This document shows, in pieces, positions 17,515 to 25,702 of a DNA stretch of 64,000 bases (positions are counted from its first letter, which is position 1; each line of letters begins with the position of its first letter). This DNA is from Flammeovirga pacifica (GTDB lineage: Bacteria > Bacteroidota > Bacteroidia > Cytophagales > Flammeovirgaceae): contig NZ_JRYR02000001.1 in assembly GCF_000807855.2 (NCBI RefSeq), forward strand, positions 842,565 to 906,564, read 5' to 3'. A program made the position numbers and the translations under genes. Under the pieces are notes generated by a model. It saw only the letters and a list, made by a program, of their open reading frames with translations, was not told the origin of the DNA and searched no databases.

Positions 17515-19395
17515 ATGGTACAAGAACTAAAAATTAGAGATCTCACAATGAGAGATGGACAACAATCTCTTTTTGCTACTAGAATGAAGCAGGAACAAGT
17601 TGAAAGATTGTTACCTGATTACCAAAAAGCAAATTTTTATGCAATGGAAGTTTGGGGTGGTGCAGTGCCGGATTCAGTAATGAGATATTTAGGAGAAAAC
17701 CCTTGGCATCGTTTAAAAAGTATTCATGATGCAATTGGTGACGTAAGTAAACTAACTGCATTATCTAGAGGTAGAAACCTTTTCGGTTATACTCCTTACA
17801 CAGAAGAAATTATTGAAGGATTTTGTAAAACATCAATCAATAACGGTTTAGGCATTATGAGAATCTTTGATGCTCTTAATGATACAAACAATATTCAATC
17901 TACAATAAAGTATGTAAAAAAATATGGAGGAATTGCAGATTGTGCAGTTTGCTACACAATCGATCCTCAGTTTTCTACAATGGACCGTATCAAAGGGTTC
18001 TTTACAGGAAAACAAATTCCAAAGAAAGTATTTACAGATGAGTATTTCTTAGACAAAGCTTTGGAAATGCAAAGATTAGGAGCAGATATGATCACCATTA
18101 AAGATATGAGTGGTTTGATTCCTCCTATGAGAGTTGCAAAATTGATCAAATTATTCAAGTCTAAGTTAAACATCCCAGTAGATTTCCATACTCACTGTAC
18201 TCCAGGATATGGTTTAGCTGCTGTTTTAGCTGCAGTAATGAGTGGTGCTGATATTGTTGATACTTGTATCTGGAACTTTGCAGGTGGATCTGCAGGTGTT
18301 GCTATCGAGTTGATGTATGTCTTCACTCAAAAATTAGGTATCAAGTTAGATGCTAATATGGAAGCAGTTGCTGAAATCAATCAAAAACTTATTGATATCA
18401 GAAAAGAGTTGAAAGATTTTGATGCTTACGATAGTTTCCCTAATCCTTTCAACCCGCTTACAGATACTTTACCTGCTAATGTTGATCAATTATTTGATCA
18501 AGCTATTTCAGCTGTTAAAGGAGAAGATGAAGAAACATTATTGTCTGTATGTCACCAAATTGAGGATTACTTCAATTTCCCTAAACCTAATACAAAAGTG
18601 AAGGAAGCAGAGGTTCCAGGTGGTATGTACTCTAACATGGTAGCTCAATTGAAAGCACTTCAATCTGAAGAGATCTTAGATGAAGCAATGAAATTGATTC
18701 CTCAAGTACGTATGGATGCTGGTTTACCTCCATTGGTTACTCCAACTTCTCAAATTGTTGGTGCACAAGCTGTAAACGCTGCACTTAGCTTAAAAGCTGG
18801 TAAAGAAATGTATGCAAATACTTCTAACCAATTCATTAGCTTAGTGAAAGGTGACTATGGTAAAACTCCAATTCCAGTAAAACCTGAGTTTAGACAACAA
18901 ATCTGTGGTTTTGCAGAAGAAAAACCATTTGATACAAGTTCTTATAAATCACAAGACAATCCTACTTTGCCAGAATATGGTAATGTGAAATTAGCAGAAA
19001 ACTACGAAGAGGTATTGTTATTAGAATTATTCCCTCTTGTAGCTAAAGGTTACTTGAAAAACTTGAAAAAAGAACAATGGGAAGCTAATAAACCTGTTGA
19101 AGTTGTCGAAGAGGTAGTAGAAACTAAAGCAGCTGCTGCTGACTTGAAATTAGGAAGAAAAATCAATGTTCCTATGCCAGGTAAAGTTTTAGATGTTTTA
19201 GTGAAAACAGGAGATAAAGTAGAGAAAAACCAAGCTATATTGATCTTAGAATCAATGAAAATGGAAAATAATATTCTTTCTGATTTTACAGGTTATGTAA
19301 ATCATATTTTTGTTGAACCTGGTGATACACTAGCATCAGATCAAATTATGTTTGACCTTGTTAACTCTGAAGAGGAAATTACAGCTAATGCTTAA
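17515..19395 (+). CDS. Biotin-dependent carboxyltransferase with biotinyl carrier domain (OadA / pyruvate carboxylase subunit B-like)
   Basis: 626 residues. The N-terminal HMGL-like TIM barrel shows MRDGQQSLFATR, FDALND and the metal-binding DFHTHCTPGYG. The C-terminus is a biotinyl domain with K582 in ESMKMEN. An Ala/Glu/Val linker joins them. The protein transfers carboxyl between biotin and oxaloacetate/pyruvate. The family includes oxaloacetate decarboxylase alpha and the B subunit of two-part pyruvate carboxylase. No membrane beta/gamma subunits and no biotin carboxylase lie nearby, so the direction is not decidable. The usual RDAHQS motif reads RDGQQS. It is monocistronic, ending at a double hairpin. 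Confidence 0.87.
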   Translation: MVQELKIRDLTMRDGQQSLFATRMKQEQVERLLPDYQKANFYAMEVWGGAVPDSVMRYLGENPWHRLKSIHDAIGDVSKLTALSRGRNLFGYTPYTEEIIEGFCKTSINNGLGIMRIFDALNDTNNIQSTIKYVKKYGGIADCAVCYTIDPQFSTMDRIKGFFTGKQIPKKVFTDEYFLDKALEMQRLGADMITIKDMSGLIPPMRVAKLIKLFKSKLNIPVDFHTHCTPGYGLAAVLAAVMSGADIVDTCIWNFAGGSAGVAIELMYVFTQKLGIKLDANMEAVAEINQKLIDIRKELKDFDAYDSFPNPFNPLTDTLPANVDQLFDQAISAVKGEDEETLLSVCHQIEDYFNFPKPNTKVKEAEVPGGMYSNMVAQLKALQSEEILDEAMKLIPQVRMDAGLPPLVTPTSQIVGAQAVNAALSLKAGKEMYANTSNQFISLVKGDYGKTPIPVKPEFRQQICGFAEEKPFDTSSYKSQDNPTLPEYGNVKLAENYEEVLLLELFPLVAKGYLKNLKKEQWEANKPVEVVEEVVETKAAAADLKLGRKINVPMPGKVLDVLVKTGDKVEKNQAILILESMKMENNILSDFTGYVNHIFVEPGDTLASDQIMFDLVNSEEEITANA

Positions 19396-19417
19396 GACGT
19401 TTAAGTTGTAGTTTAAT

Positions 19418-19453
19418 ACCTGAGTTTGATGAATAATTTCATCGAACTCAGGT
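19418..19453 (+). terminator. Long hairpin after the carboxyltransferase gene
   Basis: A 16-base stem (19418-19433 with 19438-19453), with one G-T wobble and a TAAT loop. It lies just upstream of a second terminator and has no T run of its own. Confidence 0.6.
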
Positions 19454-19460
19454 AACTAAA

Positions 19461-19493
19461 AAAGCCACTCGATTTATATCGAGTGGCTTTTCT
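19461..19493. terminator. Bidirectional terminator between convergent genes
   Basis: A perfect 13-base stem (19461-19473 with 19478-19490) with a TTAT loop, with A and T tracts on either side. It serves the carboxyltransferase gene and purU. Confidence 0.88.
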
Positions 19494-19512
19494 ATTCATA
19501 ATGATTGCTTAA

Positions 19513-20373
19513 CTAATCAAATATGATAGTCTTATTTTTGTAAGTAAGTAACTTACGATTCACATGCTTATAGAGGGCTCTAGATAAAACAATTTTTTCT
19601 AAATCTTTACCTTTACGAATCAACTCTTTAACAGTGTCTTTGTGACTGACTTTAGCAACATCCTGTTCAATTATAGGACCTGCATCAAGATCTGTAGTTA
19701 CATAATGTGAGGTTGCTCCAATAATTTTCACTCCTCTTTCATGTGCTGCATGATAGGGTTTAGCTCCTACAAAAGCAGGTAAGAAGGAGTGATGTATATT
19801 GATAATTTTAGCAGGAAAAGTTTCAATAAAATTTTCTGATAGAATCTGCATATAACGAGCTAAAACAATAAAATCGATATTGTTTTCTTTCATCAATTTT
19901 ATTTGTTCAGCTTCAACTTCTTCTTTATTACTTTTATTGATATCAAAATGATAAAAAGGAATATTGAACTTATCTGCTACTTTTTTTAATGTCTGATGAT
20001 TACTTACAATCATTGGAATATTGACCTTCAATTCACCAGAATCAGCTCTTGATAAAATATCATATAAACAATGTGACATTTTAGTTACAAATAAGGCCAT
20101 ATTAGGTACTTTATCACTAAAATAAAGTTTATAGGTCATATTGTATTTTTGTGCCAACAAAGTATTGAAATAATCTTCAATTTTATCCTTAGGTATTAAA
20201 AAAGCATCTAATTCAAATTCAACCCTCATGTAAAATCTATTTTCATCACGATCAACATGTTGATCTAAATAGACAATATTCCCCTGATTTTCATGGATGA
20301 ATTGAGTGGTATATGATATAATTCCCTTTTGATCGGGACAATGCATTAATAATATTGCTGTATTTGTACTCAT
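19513..20373 (-). CDS. purU: Formyltetrahydrofolate deformylase
   Basis: 286 residues. An N-terminal ACT domain (about 1-85, starting with HCPDQKGIISYTT) is followed by a formyltransferase-fold catalytic domain. That domain has NIHHSFLPAFVGAKPYHAA and the LDAGPIIEQ active-site aspartate segment. PurU hydrolyses 10-formyl-tetrahydrofolate to formate and tetrahydrofolate, balancing one-carbon units. It starts one base after the GH3-type gene stops, so the two are co-transcribed. The terminator at 19461-19493 closes the unit. Confidence 0.95.
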   Translation of the reverse strand: MSTNTAILLMHCPDQKGIISYTTQFIHENQGNIVYLDQHVDRDENRFYMRVEFELDAFLIPKDKIEDYFNTLLAQKYNMTYKLYFSDKVPNMALFVTKMSHCLYDILSRADSGELKVNIPMIVSNHQTLKKVADKFNIPFYHFDINKSNKEEVEAEQIKLMKENNIDFIVLARYMQILSENFIETFPAKIINIHHSFLPAFVGAKPYHAAHERGVKIIGATSHYVTTDLDAGPIIEQDVAKVSHKDTVKELIRKGKDLEKIVLSRALYKHVNRKLLTYKNKTIIFD

Positions 20374-20374
20374 A

Positions 20375-21892
20375 TTATAATATTTCTATTGATGCCAATA
20401 AAGAATCTATATATTTTCTGTGATTTGCTAGACGAGGAACTTTATTTTGCCCACCTAATTTACCTCTACTTTTCATCCAATTATAAAAAGCTTTTCTCTC
20501 TAAGAAATGTACTTTTGGAGCAATTAACGCTAGATCTTTATGTCTTTTAGCATCATAATCTGAATTGACTTCTCTTAATTTATCATCAAGGGTACGAATG
20601 AAAAGTGCTCGATCATTTGGAGGATATTTAAATTCAATAGCCCACTCATGACCGCCCTTTTTACCCGATTCAAGATAAACGGGAGCAGCAGTAAAATTGC
20701 GTACCTCGGCATTAGTTGCCAATGAAGCGGATTTAATGGCCTCCTCAGCATTTTCAATAACTACTTCCTCTCCGAAGGCATTGATAAAATGTTTGGTACG
20801 ACCCGATATTTTTATTCTGTATGGATATTTTGAGGTAAACCTTACAGTATCACCAATCATATATCTCCATAAACCGGCATTAGTCGTGATTAGTAAAGCA
20901 TAATTTTTACCAATTTCAACATCAGCTAGTTGTACTACATTAGGATGGTCATTTTCTAATTCCTCGGTTGGAATAAATTCATAAAAAACACCATAATCCA
21001 GGAGTAATAAAAGTTCATCGTTGTTGGTGGTGTCTTGGATGCCAAAGAAACCTTCAGATGCGTTATATACATCCATAAAACTCATGTCATCTTTACCAAT
21101 AAGTTTTTTGAACGTTTCTCTATAAGGACCAAATGCAACAGCACCATGAAAGAAAACCTCAAGATTAGGCCATACTTCTATTAAAGTATTCTTACCTGTT
21201 TTTTCTAATATTCTTTCAAATAATACTAGTGTCCAAGTAGGGACCCCAGCGATGTTAGTAATGTTTTTGTCAATGGTTGTGTCTGCAATTTTTTCAATCT
21301 TGCTTTCCCATTCATCCATTAAGGCAACTTCTAATTCAGGAGCTCTCATAAACTCAGCCCAAAAAGGAAGGTTTTTCATGATGATGGCAGAAACATCACC
21401 ACTAATTGTACCTGAATTAAAATTGTGATTCTGATAAGTACCTCCAATACCCAGACTTTTACCAAACATCACCATAGTAGAGGCATGATTATTCATGTAA
21501 ATTGTCAGTAAGTCTTTACCTGCCTTATAATGACAATCTTCAAGAGCTTCTTTAGAAACCGGAATGAATTTACTTCTAGCGTTAGTAGTACCAGAAGATT
21601 TTGAGAACTCAGATATTTTTGTCGGCCATAATATATTTTGTTCACCATTCATCATTCTTTCTATATATGGATATAAATCTTCATAGGTAGAAATGGGAAC
21701 ATTCTGATGATAATCTTCTAAGGATTTTATATCAGAAAAACCGTATTTTTTTCCAAATTCAGTATTTTTCGCTGTAGATAAAAGATCGTTAAAAAGTTGT
21801 TGTTGAACATCTACAGGATATTGCTTAAAATGATCAATTTGATGCATTCTTCGCTTCGTAAACCATTGTATAGCGGACGAAAGTAATTCCAT
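20375..21892 (-). CDS. GH3 auxin-responsive promoter family protein (acyl-adenylating fold)
   Basis: 505 residues. The motif SSGTTNARSKFIPVS is the ATP/AMP-binding signature of the GH3 family. It is followed by the family segments VMFGKSLGIGG, NASEGFFGIQ and LWRYMIGDTVRF. Plant GH3 enzymes join amino acids to acyl acids by adenylation. Bacterial members have no settled substrate. It is the first gene of a two-gene unit with purU (one base between the genes). No acyl-acid or amino-acid metabolism genes nearby point to a substrate. Confidence 0.88.
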   Translation of the reverse strand: MELLSSAIQWFTKRRMHQIDHFKQYPVDVQQQLFNDLLSTAKNTEFGKKYGFSDIKSLEDYHQNVPISTYEDLYPYIERMMNGEQNILWPTKISEFSKSSGTTNARSKFIPVSKEALEDCHYKAGKDLLTIYMNNHASTMVMFGKSLGIGGTYQNHNFNSGTISGDVSAIIMKNLPFWAEFMRAPELEVALMDEWESKIEKIADTTIDKNITNIAGVPTWTLVLFERILEKTGKNTLIEVWPNLEVFFHGAVAFGPYRETFKKLIGKDDMSFMDVYNASEGFFGIQDTTNNDELLLLLDYGVFYEFIPTEELENDHPNVVQLADVEIGKNYALLITTNAGLWRYMIGDTVRFTSKYPYRIKISGRTKHFINAFGEEVVIENAEEAIKSASLATNAEVRNFTAAPVYLESGKKGGHEWAIEFKYPPNDRALFIRTLDDKLREVNSDYDAKRHKDLALIAPKVHFLERKAFYNWMKSRGKLGGQNKVPRLANHRKYIDSLLASIEIL

Positions 21893-21941
21893 ACAAAACT
21901 GGGTTAGAGCATAGTTAATGTAATAACACCTTTTGGATGTG

Positions 21942-21980
21942 TAAAAAAAAAGGATACTCTTTATTCAAAAGAGTATCCTT
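21942..21980 (-). terminator. Intrinsic terminator after lptB
   Basis: A perfect stem of about 12 bases (21950-21961 with 21969-21980). On the minus strand it is followed by a long T run (A run at 21943-21950). Confidence 0.85.
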
Positions 21981-21997
21981 AAAATAATATTATTTTT

Positions 21998-22738
21998 TTA
22001 CTCAGAAAAATCTTTTTTCTTATACTCAGCGTATTCACCAAAGTAAGCCTTTCTTACTTCAGGATCGTTGATTAATTGATCTGGTGTTCCATCTCTAAAT
22101 ACAACTCCACTTTGTAAAATATAAACTCTATCTGTAATAGAAAGAGTCTCAGTTACATTGTGGTCAGTGATAAGAATACCAATATTTTTCTTTTTCAAAT
22201 TGTAAACAATTCTTTGAATTTCCTCTACTGCAATTGGGTCAACGCCAGCAAAAGGTTCATCAAGAAGTACAAAACTAGGGTTAGTTGATAAAGTTCTAGC
22301 AATCTCCGTTCTTCTTCTTTCACCACCAGAAAGAGACATACCTAAGTTGTCTTTTACATGGGTTAAAGAGAATTCTTCTAAAAGATTTTGTACTCTTTTG
22401 TTTTTCTCTTCTTTAGAAATTTTTTCCATTTCTAAAGGAAGCATGATATTTTCTTCAACGGTTAATCCTCTAAATACAGAAGGTTCTTGAGCTAAATATC
22501 CAACACCCTTTTGAGCACGTCTGTACATTGGAAGTTTAGTGATATTTTCTGACTCTAGATGAATCTGACCATTGTTAGGTTTTATAAGTCCTACGATCAT
22601 ATAGAAACAAGTAGTTTTACCAGCTCCATTTGGTCCTAATAAACCAACAATTTCACCTTGTTCTACTTTAATAGAAACATCATTCACTACTGTACGCTTA
22701 CCGTAATGCTTAATAAGGTTATCCGCTTTTAGTATCAT
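21998..22738 (-). CDS. lptB: LPS export ABC transporter ATP-binding protein
   Basis: 246 residues from the ATG at 22738 (MILKADNLIKHYGKRTV). An ATG 36 bases upstream gives extra residues that do not fit the family. Walker A is GPNGAGKTT (35-43), the Q-loop segment is YLAQEPSVFRGLTVEENI, the signature is LSGGERRRTEIART, and Walker B is FVLLDEPFAGVDP. This set, especially LAQEPSVFR and GVDPIAVEEI, is the LptB pattern. LptB powers extraction of LPS from the inner membrane with LptF, LptG and LptC, none of which is in this window. Confidence 0.93.
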   Translation of the reverse strand: MILKADNLIKHYGKRTVVNDVSIKVEQGEIVGLLGPNGAGKTTCFYMIVGLIKPNNGQIHLESENITKLPMYRRAQKGVGYLAQEPSVFRGLTVEENIMLPLEMEKISKEEKNKRVQNLLEEFSLTHVKDNLGMSLSGGERRRTEIARTLSTNPSFVLLDEPFAGVDPIAVEEIQRIVYNLKKKNIGILITDHNVTETLSITDRVYILQSGVVFRDGTPDQLINDPEVRKAYFGEYAEYKKKDFSE

Positions 22739-22868
22739 ATAATTTATAATATTTATATCATTGCTATGAAGCAATAAAGATAAGTCTTCTCTATGAATAA
22801 TAACTTCAAAATTAATATAAATTTCTTCCCTTTGAAGTTACTTACAATTAGCTAACTTTTTTTAACAT

Positions 22869-23762
22869 TCATTTTCGTGGTAGAATATCAGTAAAATAAG
22901 AATCGGAGACAATTTCGCCTGAATATGCCTCAAATTCGTTGGTGTCGATTTGATAAATACTTAGAAATTTATCTCTAGTTTCATTTAAATAAAACCATTT
23001 TTTCAAAGTACCTATCACTTTTTTAGTTTTAAAAGAATATATAAAACCGTTTTTACCGTACTCTAAATAATAGGGTTGATGATAGAATTCATAGGTATTA
23101 TTTGCTTTACCTCTTAATTTGATTTCAGTATCTAAATTATCTTTTATTCTAAAGATATTCACCTTTTGGCCAACATATATTTCAGGAGTTGAATTGATGT
23201 TGTCCTTAAAGATTACCATTTCATTAAAATCAGACTGATCTAAAGTAGCTGCTTCTAATATGGAAAATTTTTCTTCATAATAATCGTCTCCTAAAGAACG
23301 TTCTTGATGATCAATGACTTGATAAGTTCTTGTTCTATAGTCTGCTAAAAATCCTATTTGAATATCATCTATAGACAGTGTAACAGGGTCGTATTTTAAT
23401 TGTCTTTGTACTTTATACTTGTAGATGTTACCAAACAGTGACTTTACTTTTGGACTATGTTTTTTTAAATAGGAAGGTAATGATTTTAGGTTTTGCGATT
23501 TAATGAAGGTGTATCCGAGTGAACCTAATGCAAATAACCACCAATACTGAAATCCAGTAGTATATAAAATGATATTTGAAATAAGTAAGAGACGTCTCGT
23601 TCTTTTAAAATTCTTTGAAAATCGATCAACTTCTTTTTTTAATACTATTTTTTTTTCTTCGGGCAGAGTATTCCTTTCCTCATTAAACAGAGGATACACC
23701 TGATCTTTTCTTAAACTAGGCCAGAAGTTTTCTTGAATAAGTTTTATTGGATTGAAATTCAT
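22869..23762 (-). CDS. Membrane protein of unknown function
   Basis: 297 residues, and I do not recognise a family. A basic stretch (KNFKRTRRLL) precedes two closely spaced hydrophobic segments at about 57-70 and 73-87. A soluble domain rich in Tyr, Phe and charged residues follows. No signal peptide is seen, so the N-terminus and the long C-terminal domain are probably both cytoplasmic. It stands alone, divergent from the DksA-like gene and 94 bases upstream of a gap before lptB. A start at the ATG at 23762 fits. Confidence 0.75.
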   Translation of the reverse strand: MNFNPIKLIQENFWPSLRKDQVYPLFNEERNTLPEEKKIVLKKEVDRFSKNFKRTRRLLLISNIILYTTGFQYWWLFALGSLGYTFIKSQNLKSLPSYLKKHSPKVKSLFGNIYKYKVQRQLKYDPVTLSIDDIQIGFLADYRTRTYQVIDHQERSLGDDYYEEKFSILEAATLDQSDFNEMVIFKDNINSTPEIYVGQKVNIFRIKDNLDTEIKLRGKANNTYEFYHQPYYLEYGKNGFIYSFKTKKVIGTLKKWFYLNETRDKFLSIYQIDTNEFEAYSGEIVSDSYFTDILPRK

Positions 23763-23886
23763 AATTTAATTAATTTGACTACCTAAAATTATTCAAATAT
23801 TACAATAAATCAATATTAAGGGGATAAACTTTTATTAATATTTATTTTAAACTACGTTGGTATGATTTTTTCTAAATCAATTTTAT

Positions 23887-23894
23887 TACATTTG
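23887..23894 (+). promoter_or_regulatory. Candidate -7 box upstream of the DksA-like gene
   Basis: TACATTTG matches TAnnTTTG exactly, 32 bases before the start codon. No clear -33 box was found. Confidence 0.4.
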
Positions 23895-23926
23895 TAGAAT
23901 TACTAACCTTAACCGCTTTCAAATAT

Positions 23927-24304
23927 ATGGCAGTTGAAAAATTACGATATTCAGCTGAGGAATTAGTAGAGTTCGAAACCCTATTAAACCAAAAGCTAGA
24001 AGAAACAAACAAAGAATTAGATCACTTAAAAGCATCAATTTCAAAAGATACTAGTGGTCAAGATTCTAATCACACAGGAGGGAAAACATTGGAAGACGGT
24101 GCAGATGCCTTCGAAAAAGAACAGTTGAATCATTATGCTGCTCGAGCCATGAAATACAAACAACAAGTTGAAAAAGCGTTGATTCGTATTAAAAATGGAA
24201 CTTATGGAGTATGTGTAGATTCTGGAAATTTAATTTCTAAAGAAAGATTGAGAGCTGTGCCTCATACACAACAATCAATTGAAGCGAAATTAAAAAGAAA
24301 ATAA
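23927..24304 (+). CDS. DksA/TraR family protein with degenerate zinc finger
   Basis: 125 residues. An N-terminal coiled-coil region is followed by NGTYGVCVDSGNLISKERL and RAVPHTQQSIEAK, the DksA/TraR finger framework. Only the first of the four zinc cysteines remains (C96). The others are S99, S117 and A120. DksA proteins bind RNA polymerase through the secondary channel and tune transcription. Related Bacteroidota proteins often lack cysteines here. A strong terminator follows, within which the neighbouring scpB frame seems to begin. Confidence 0.88.
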   Translation: MAVEKLRYSAEELVEFETLLNQKLEETNKELDHLKASISKDTSGQDSNHTGGKTLEDGADAFEKEQLNHYAARAMKYKQQVEKALIRIKNGTYGVCVDSGNLISKERLRAVPHTQQSIEAKLKRK

Positions 24305-24321
24305 TTCTAAAAGTTTAAATA

Positions 24322-24357
24322 GACACTTAATAGTTCAACTATTAAGTGTCATTTTTT
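24322..24357 (+). terminator. Intrinsic terminator after the DksA-like gene
   Basis: A perfect 13-base stem (24322-24334 with 24338-24350), a 3-base loop, and then a T run. It ends just before the scpB ATG. Confidence 0.9.
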
Positions 24358-24360
24358 ATT

Positions 24361-24948
24361 ATGAAAGATTCAGACATTTTAGGTAAAATCGAAGCAATGG
24401 TTTTTATTTCTGATGAACCACTTCAAGTGGATGAAATCATTGCTTTAGTTGAGGAACTTTCAGAGGGTACGATTTCTCTAAATGAAAAAGAGACTTTAAA
24501 TTTCATTCAAAAACTAAAGGATAAGTTTAATGATGAATCCTATTCATTTGAACTTGTACAGAGTGGAGAGGGGTTTTGTTTTATGACAAAACAAAATTAC
24601 AGTGATGTCGTCAATGCCCTATTAAAAAATAGATCGAAGAAAAGATTATCAAGATCGGCGTTAGAAACACTTTCAATTATTGCTTATCGACAACCAATTA
24701 CTAAAGGAGAAATTGAAAAAATAAGGGGTGTTGGTTGCGATTATGCAATGAAAAAACTTTTGGGTAAGGAATTAATAAAAATGAAAGGTAAATCCGAAGC
24801 TATTGGTAGGCCTATGTTATATGGTACTACTGATAAATTTTTGGAGTACTTCGGAATTGCATCTTTAAAAGATTTACCATCTCCTAAAGAATTTAAAGAA
24901 GAAGATTTAGAAGATGCATCAACCGATACCAAAGAAGTAGTAAATTAA
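24361..24948 (+). CDS. scpB: Segregation and condensation protein B
   Basis: 195 residues from the ATG at 24361. A GTG 15 bases upstream lies in the preceding terminator and is rejected. Two winged-helix domains are present, with the family segments IEAMVFISDEPLQ and LSIIAYRQPITKGEIEKIRGV. ScpB forms the kleisin accessory part of the SMC-ScpAB complex for chromosome organisation and segregation. scpA is not nearby. The C-terminal tail is acidic. Confidence 0.95.
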   Translation: MKDSDILGKIEAMVFISDEPLQVDEIIALVEELSEGTISLNEKETLNFIQKLKDKFNDESYSFELVQSGEGFCFMTKQNYSDVVNALLKNRSKKRLSRSALETLSIIAYRQPITKGEIEKIRGVGCDYAMKKLLGKELIKMKGKSEAIGRPMLYGTTDKFLEYFGIASLKDLPSPKEFKEEDLEDASTDTKEVVN

Positions 24949-24955
24949 AACATAT

Positions 24956-24990
24956 AAAAAAATCCCACTATTTGTGGGATTTTATTTTTT
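24956..24990. terminator. Bidirectional terminator between scpB and the bifunctional nuclease gene
   Basis: An 8-base stem AATCCCAC/GTGGGATT (24961-24968, 24974-24981) with a 5-base loop, with an A run to the left and a T run to the right. Confidence 0.85.
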
Positions 24991-25652
24991 TAACTTCTTT
25001 TAGTGATTTCATCACGAATATTTGCGGCTTTCATGTAATCTTCGTTATCAATTGCTTTTTGTAATAAAGAATTCAATTGATCTATAGATAAATGTGTAAA
25101 ACCACTTTCATTATCTTCTTCATCAACTTCAAGAGAGAGTTCTTCTTCCTCTTCCTCCATACCTTCAAAATCTTCGATTTCTAAATCGTCCTCATCATCT
25201 TCGAGGTCATCGGCATGTTCTACTTCATCTTGCTCAAGCTCTTCTACTTGAATACCTGCTTCACCCATGATATTCTCAAAGGCATAAATAGGGGCGTTAA
25301 AACGTATACCTATAGCAACAGCGTCAGAAGGTCTAGCATCTAATATAACTTCCTCACCATCAGCTGTAATGATATGTATATCAGCATAAAATACCCCTTC
25401 CTTTAAATTTGAAATTTGTATATGATTGATGCTTGCTCCAAGTTTTAATGCAAAACTTTTAAATAAATCATGGGTCATTGGTCTATTTGAAGAGATCTTT
25501 TCGATTTCTAACGCAATTGCTTGCGCTTCAAACATACCAATAATGATAGGTAGTCTTCTATTACCATGTTTTTCACCTAATACTAAGGCAAAAGAACCGT
25601 GAGAAGTATGGCTAGCTGAAAGCCCTAGTATTTCTAATCTTACTTTGTTCAA
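24990..25652 (-). CDS. Bifunctional nuclease family (DUF151) protein with acidic linker and UVR motif
   Basis: 220 residues starting at a TTG. There is no in-frame ATG before the upstream stop, and MNKVRLEILGLSASH is the normal family beginning. The DUF151 domain covers about 1-130 (RRLPIIIGMFEAQAIALEIE, LDARPSDAVAIGIR). A linker of about 50 residues (135-183) is mostly Asp and Glu. A UvrB/UvrC-type motif (SIDQLNSLLQKAIDNEDYMK) closes the protein. Plant and bacterial BFN proteins show RNase/DNase activity. The cellular role in this phylum is unclear. It does not obviously share a transcript with its neighbour, and a -7-like box lies just upstream. Confidence 0.9.
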   Translation of the reverse strand: MNKVRLEILGLSASHTSHGSFALVLGEKHGNRRLPIIIGMFEAQAIALEIEKISSNRPMTHDLFKSFALKLGASINHIQISNLKEGVFYADIHIITADGEEVILDARPSDAVAIGIRFNAPIYAFENIMGEAGIQVEELEQDEVEHADDLEDDEDDLEIEDFEGMEEEEEELSLEVDEEDNESGFTHLSIDQLNSLLQKAIDNEDYMKAANIRDEITKRS

Positions 25653-25676
25653 GACTTCTATTTTAAATTATTAGTA

Positions 25677-25684
25677 CAAAACTA
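25677..25684 (-). promoter_or_regulatory. Candidate -7 box for the bifunctional nuclease gene
   Basis: The minus strand reads TAGTTTTG, an exact TAnnTTTG match, ending 24 bases before the TTG start. The -33 box is not evident. Confidence 0.4.
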
Positions 25685-25702
25685 AAAATTATCAGCAAAA
25701 AA

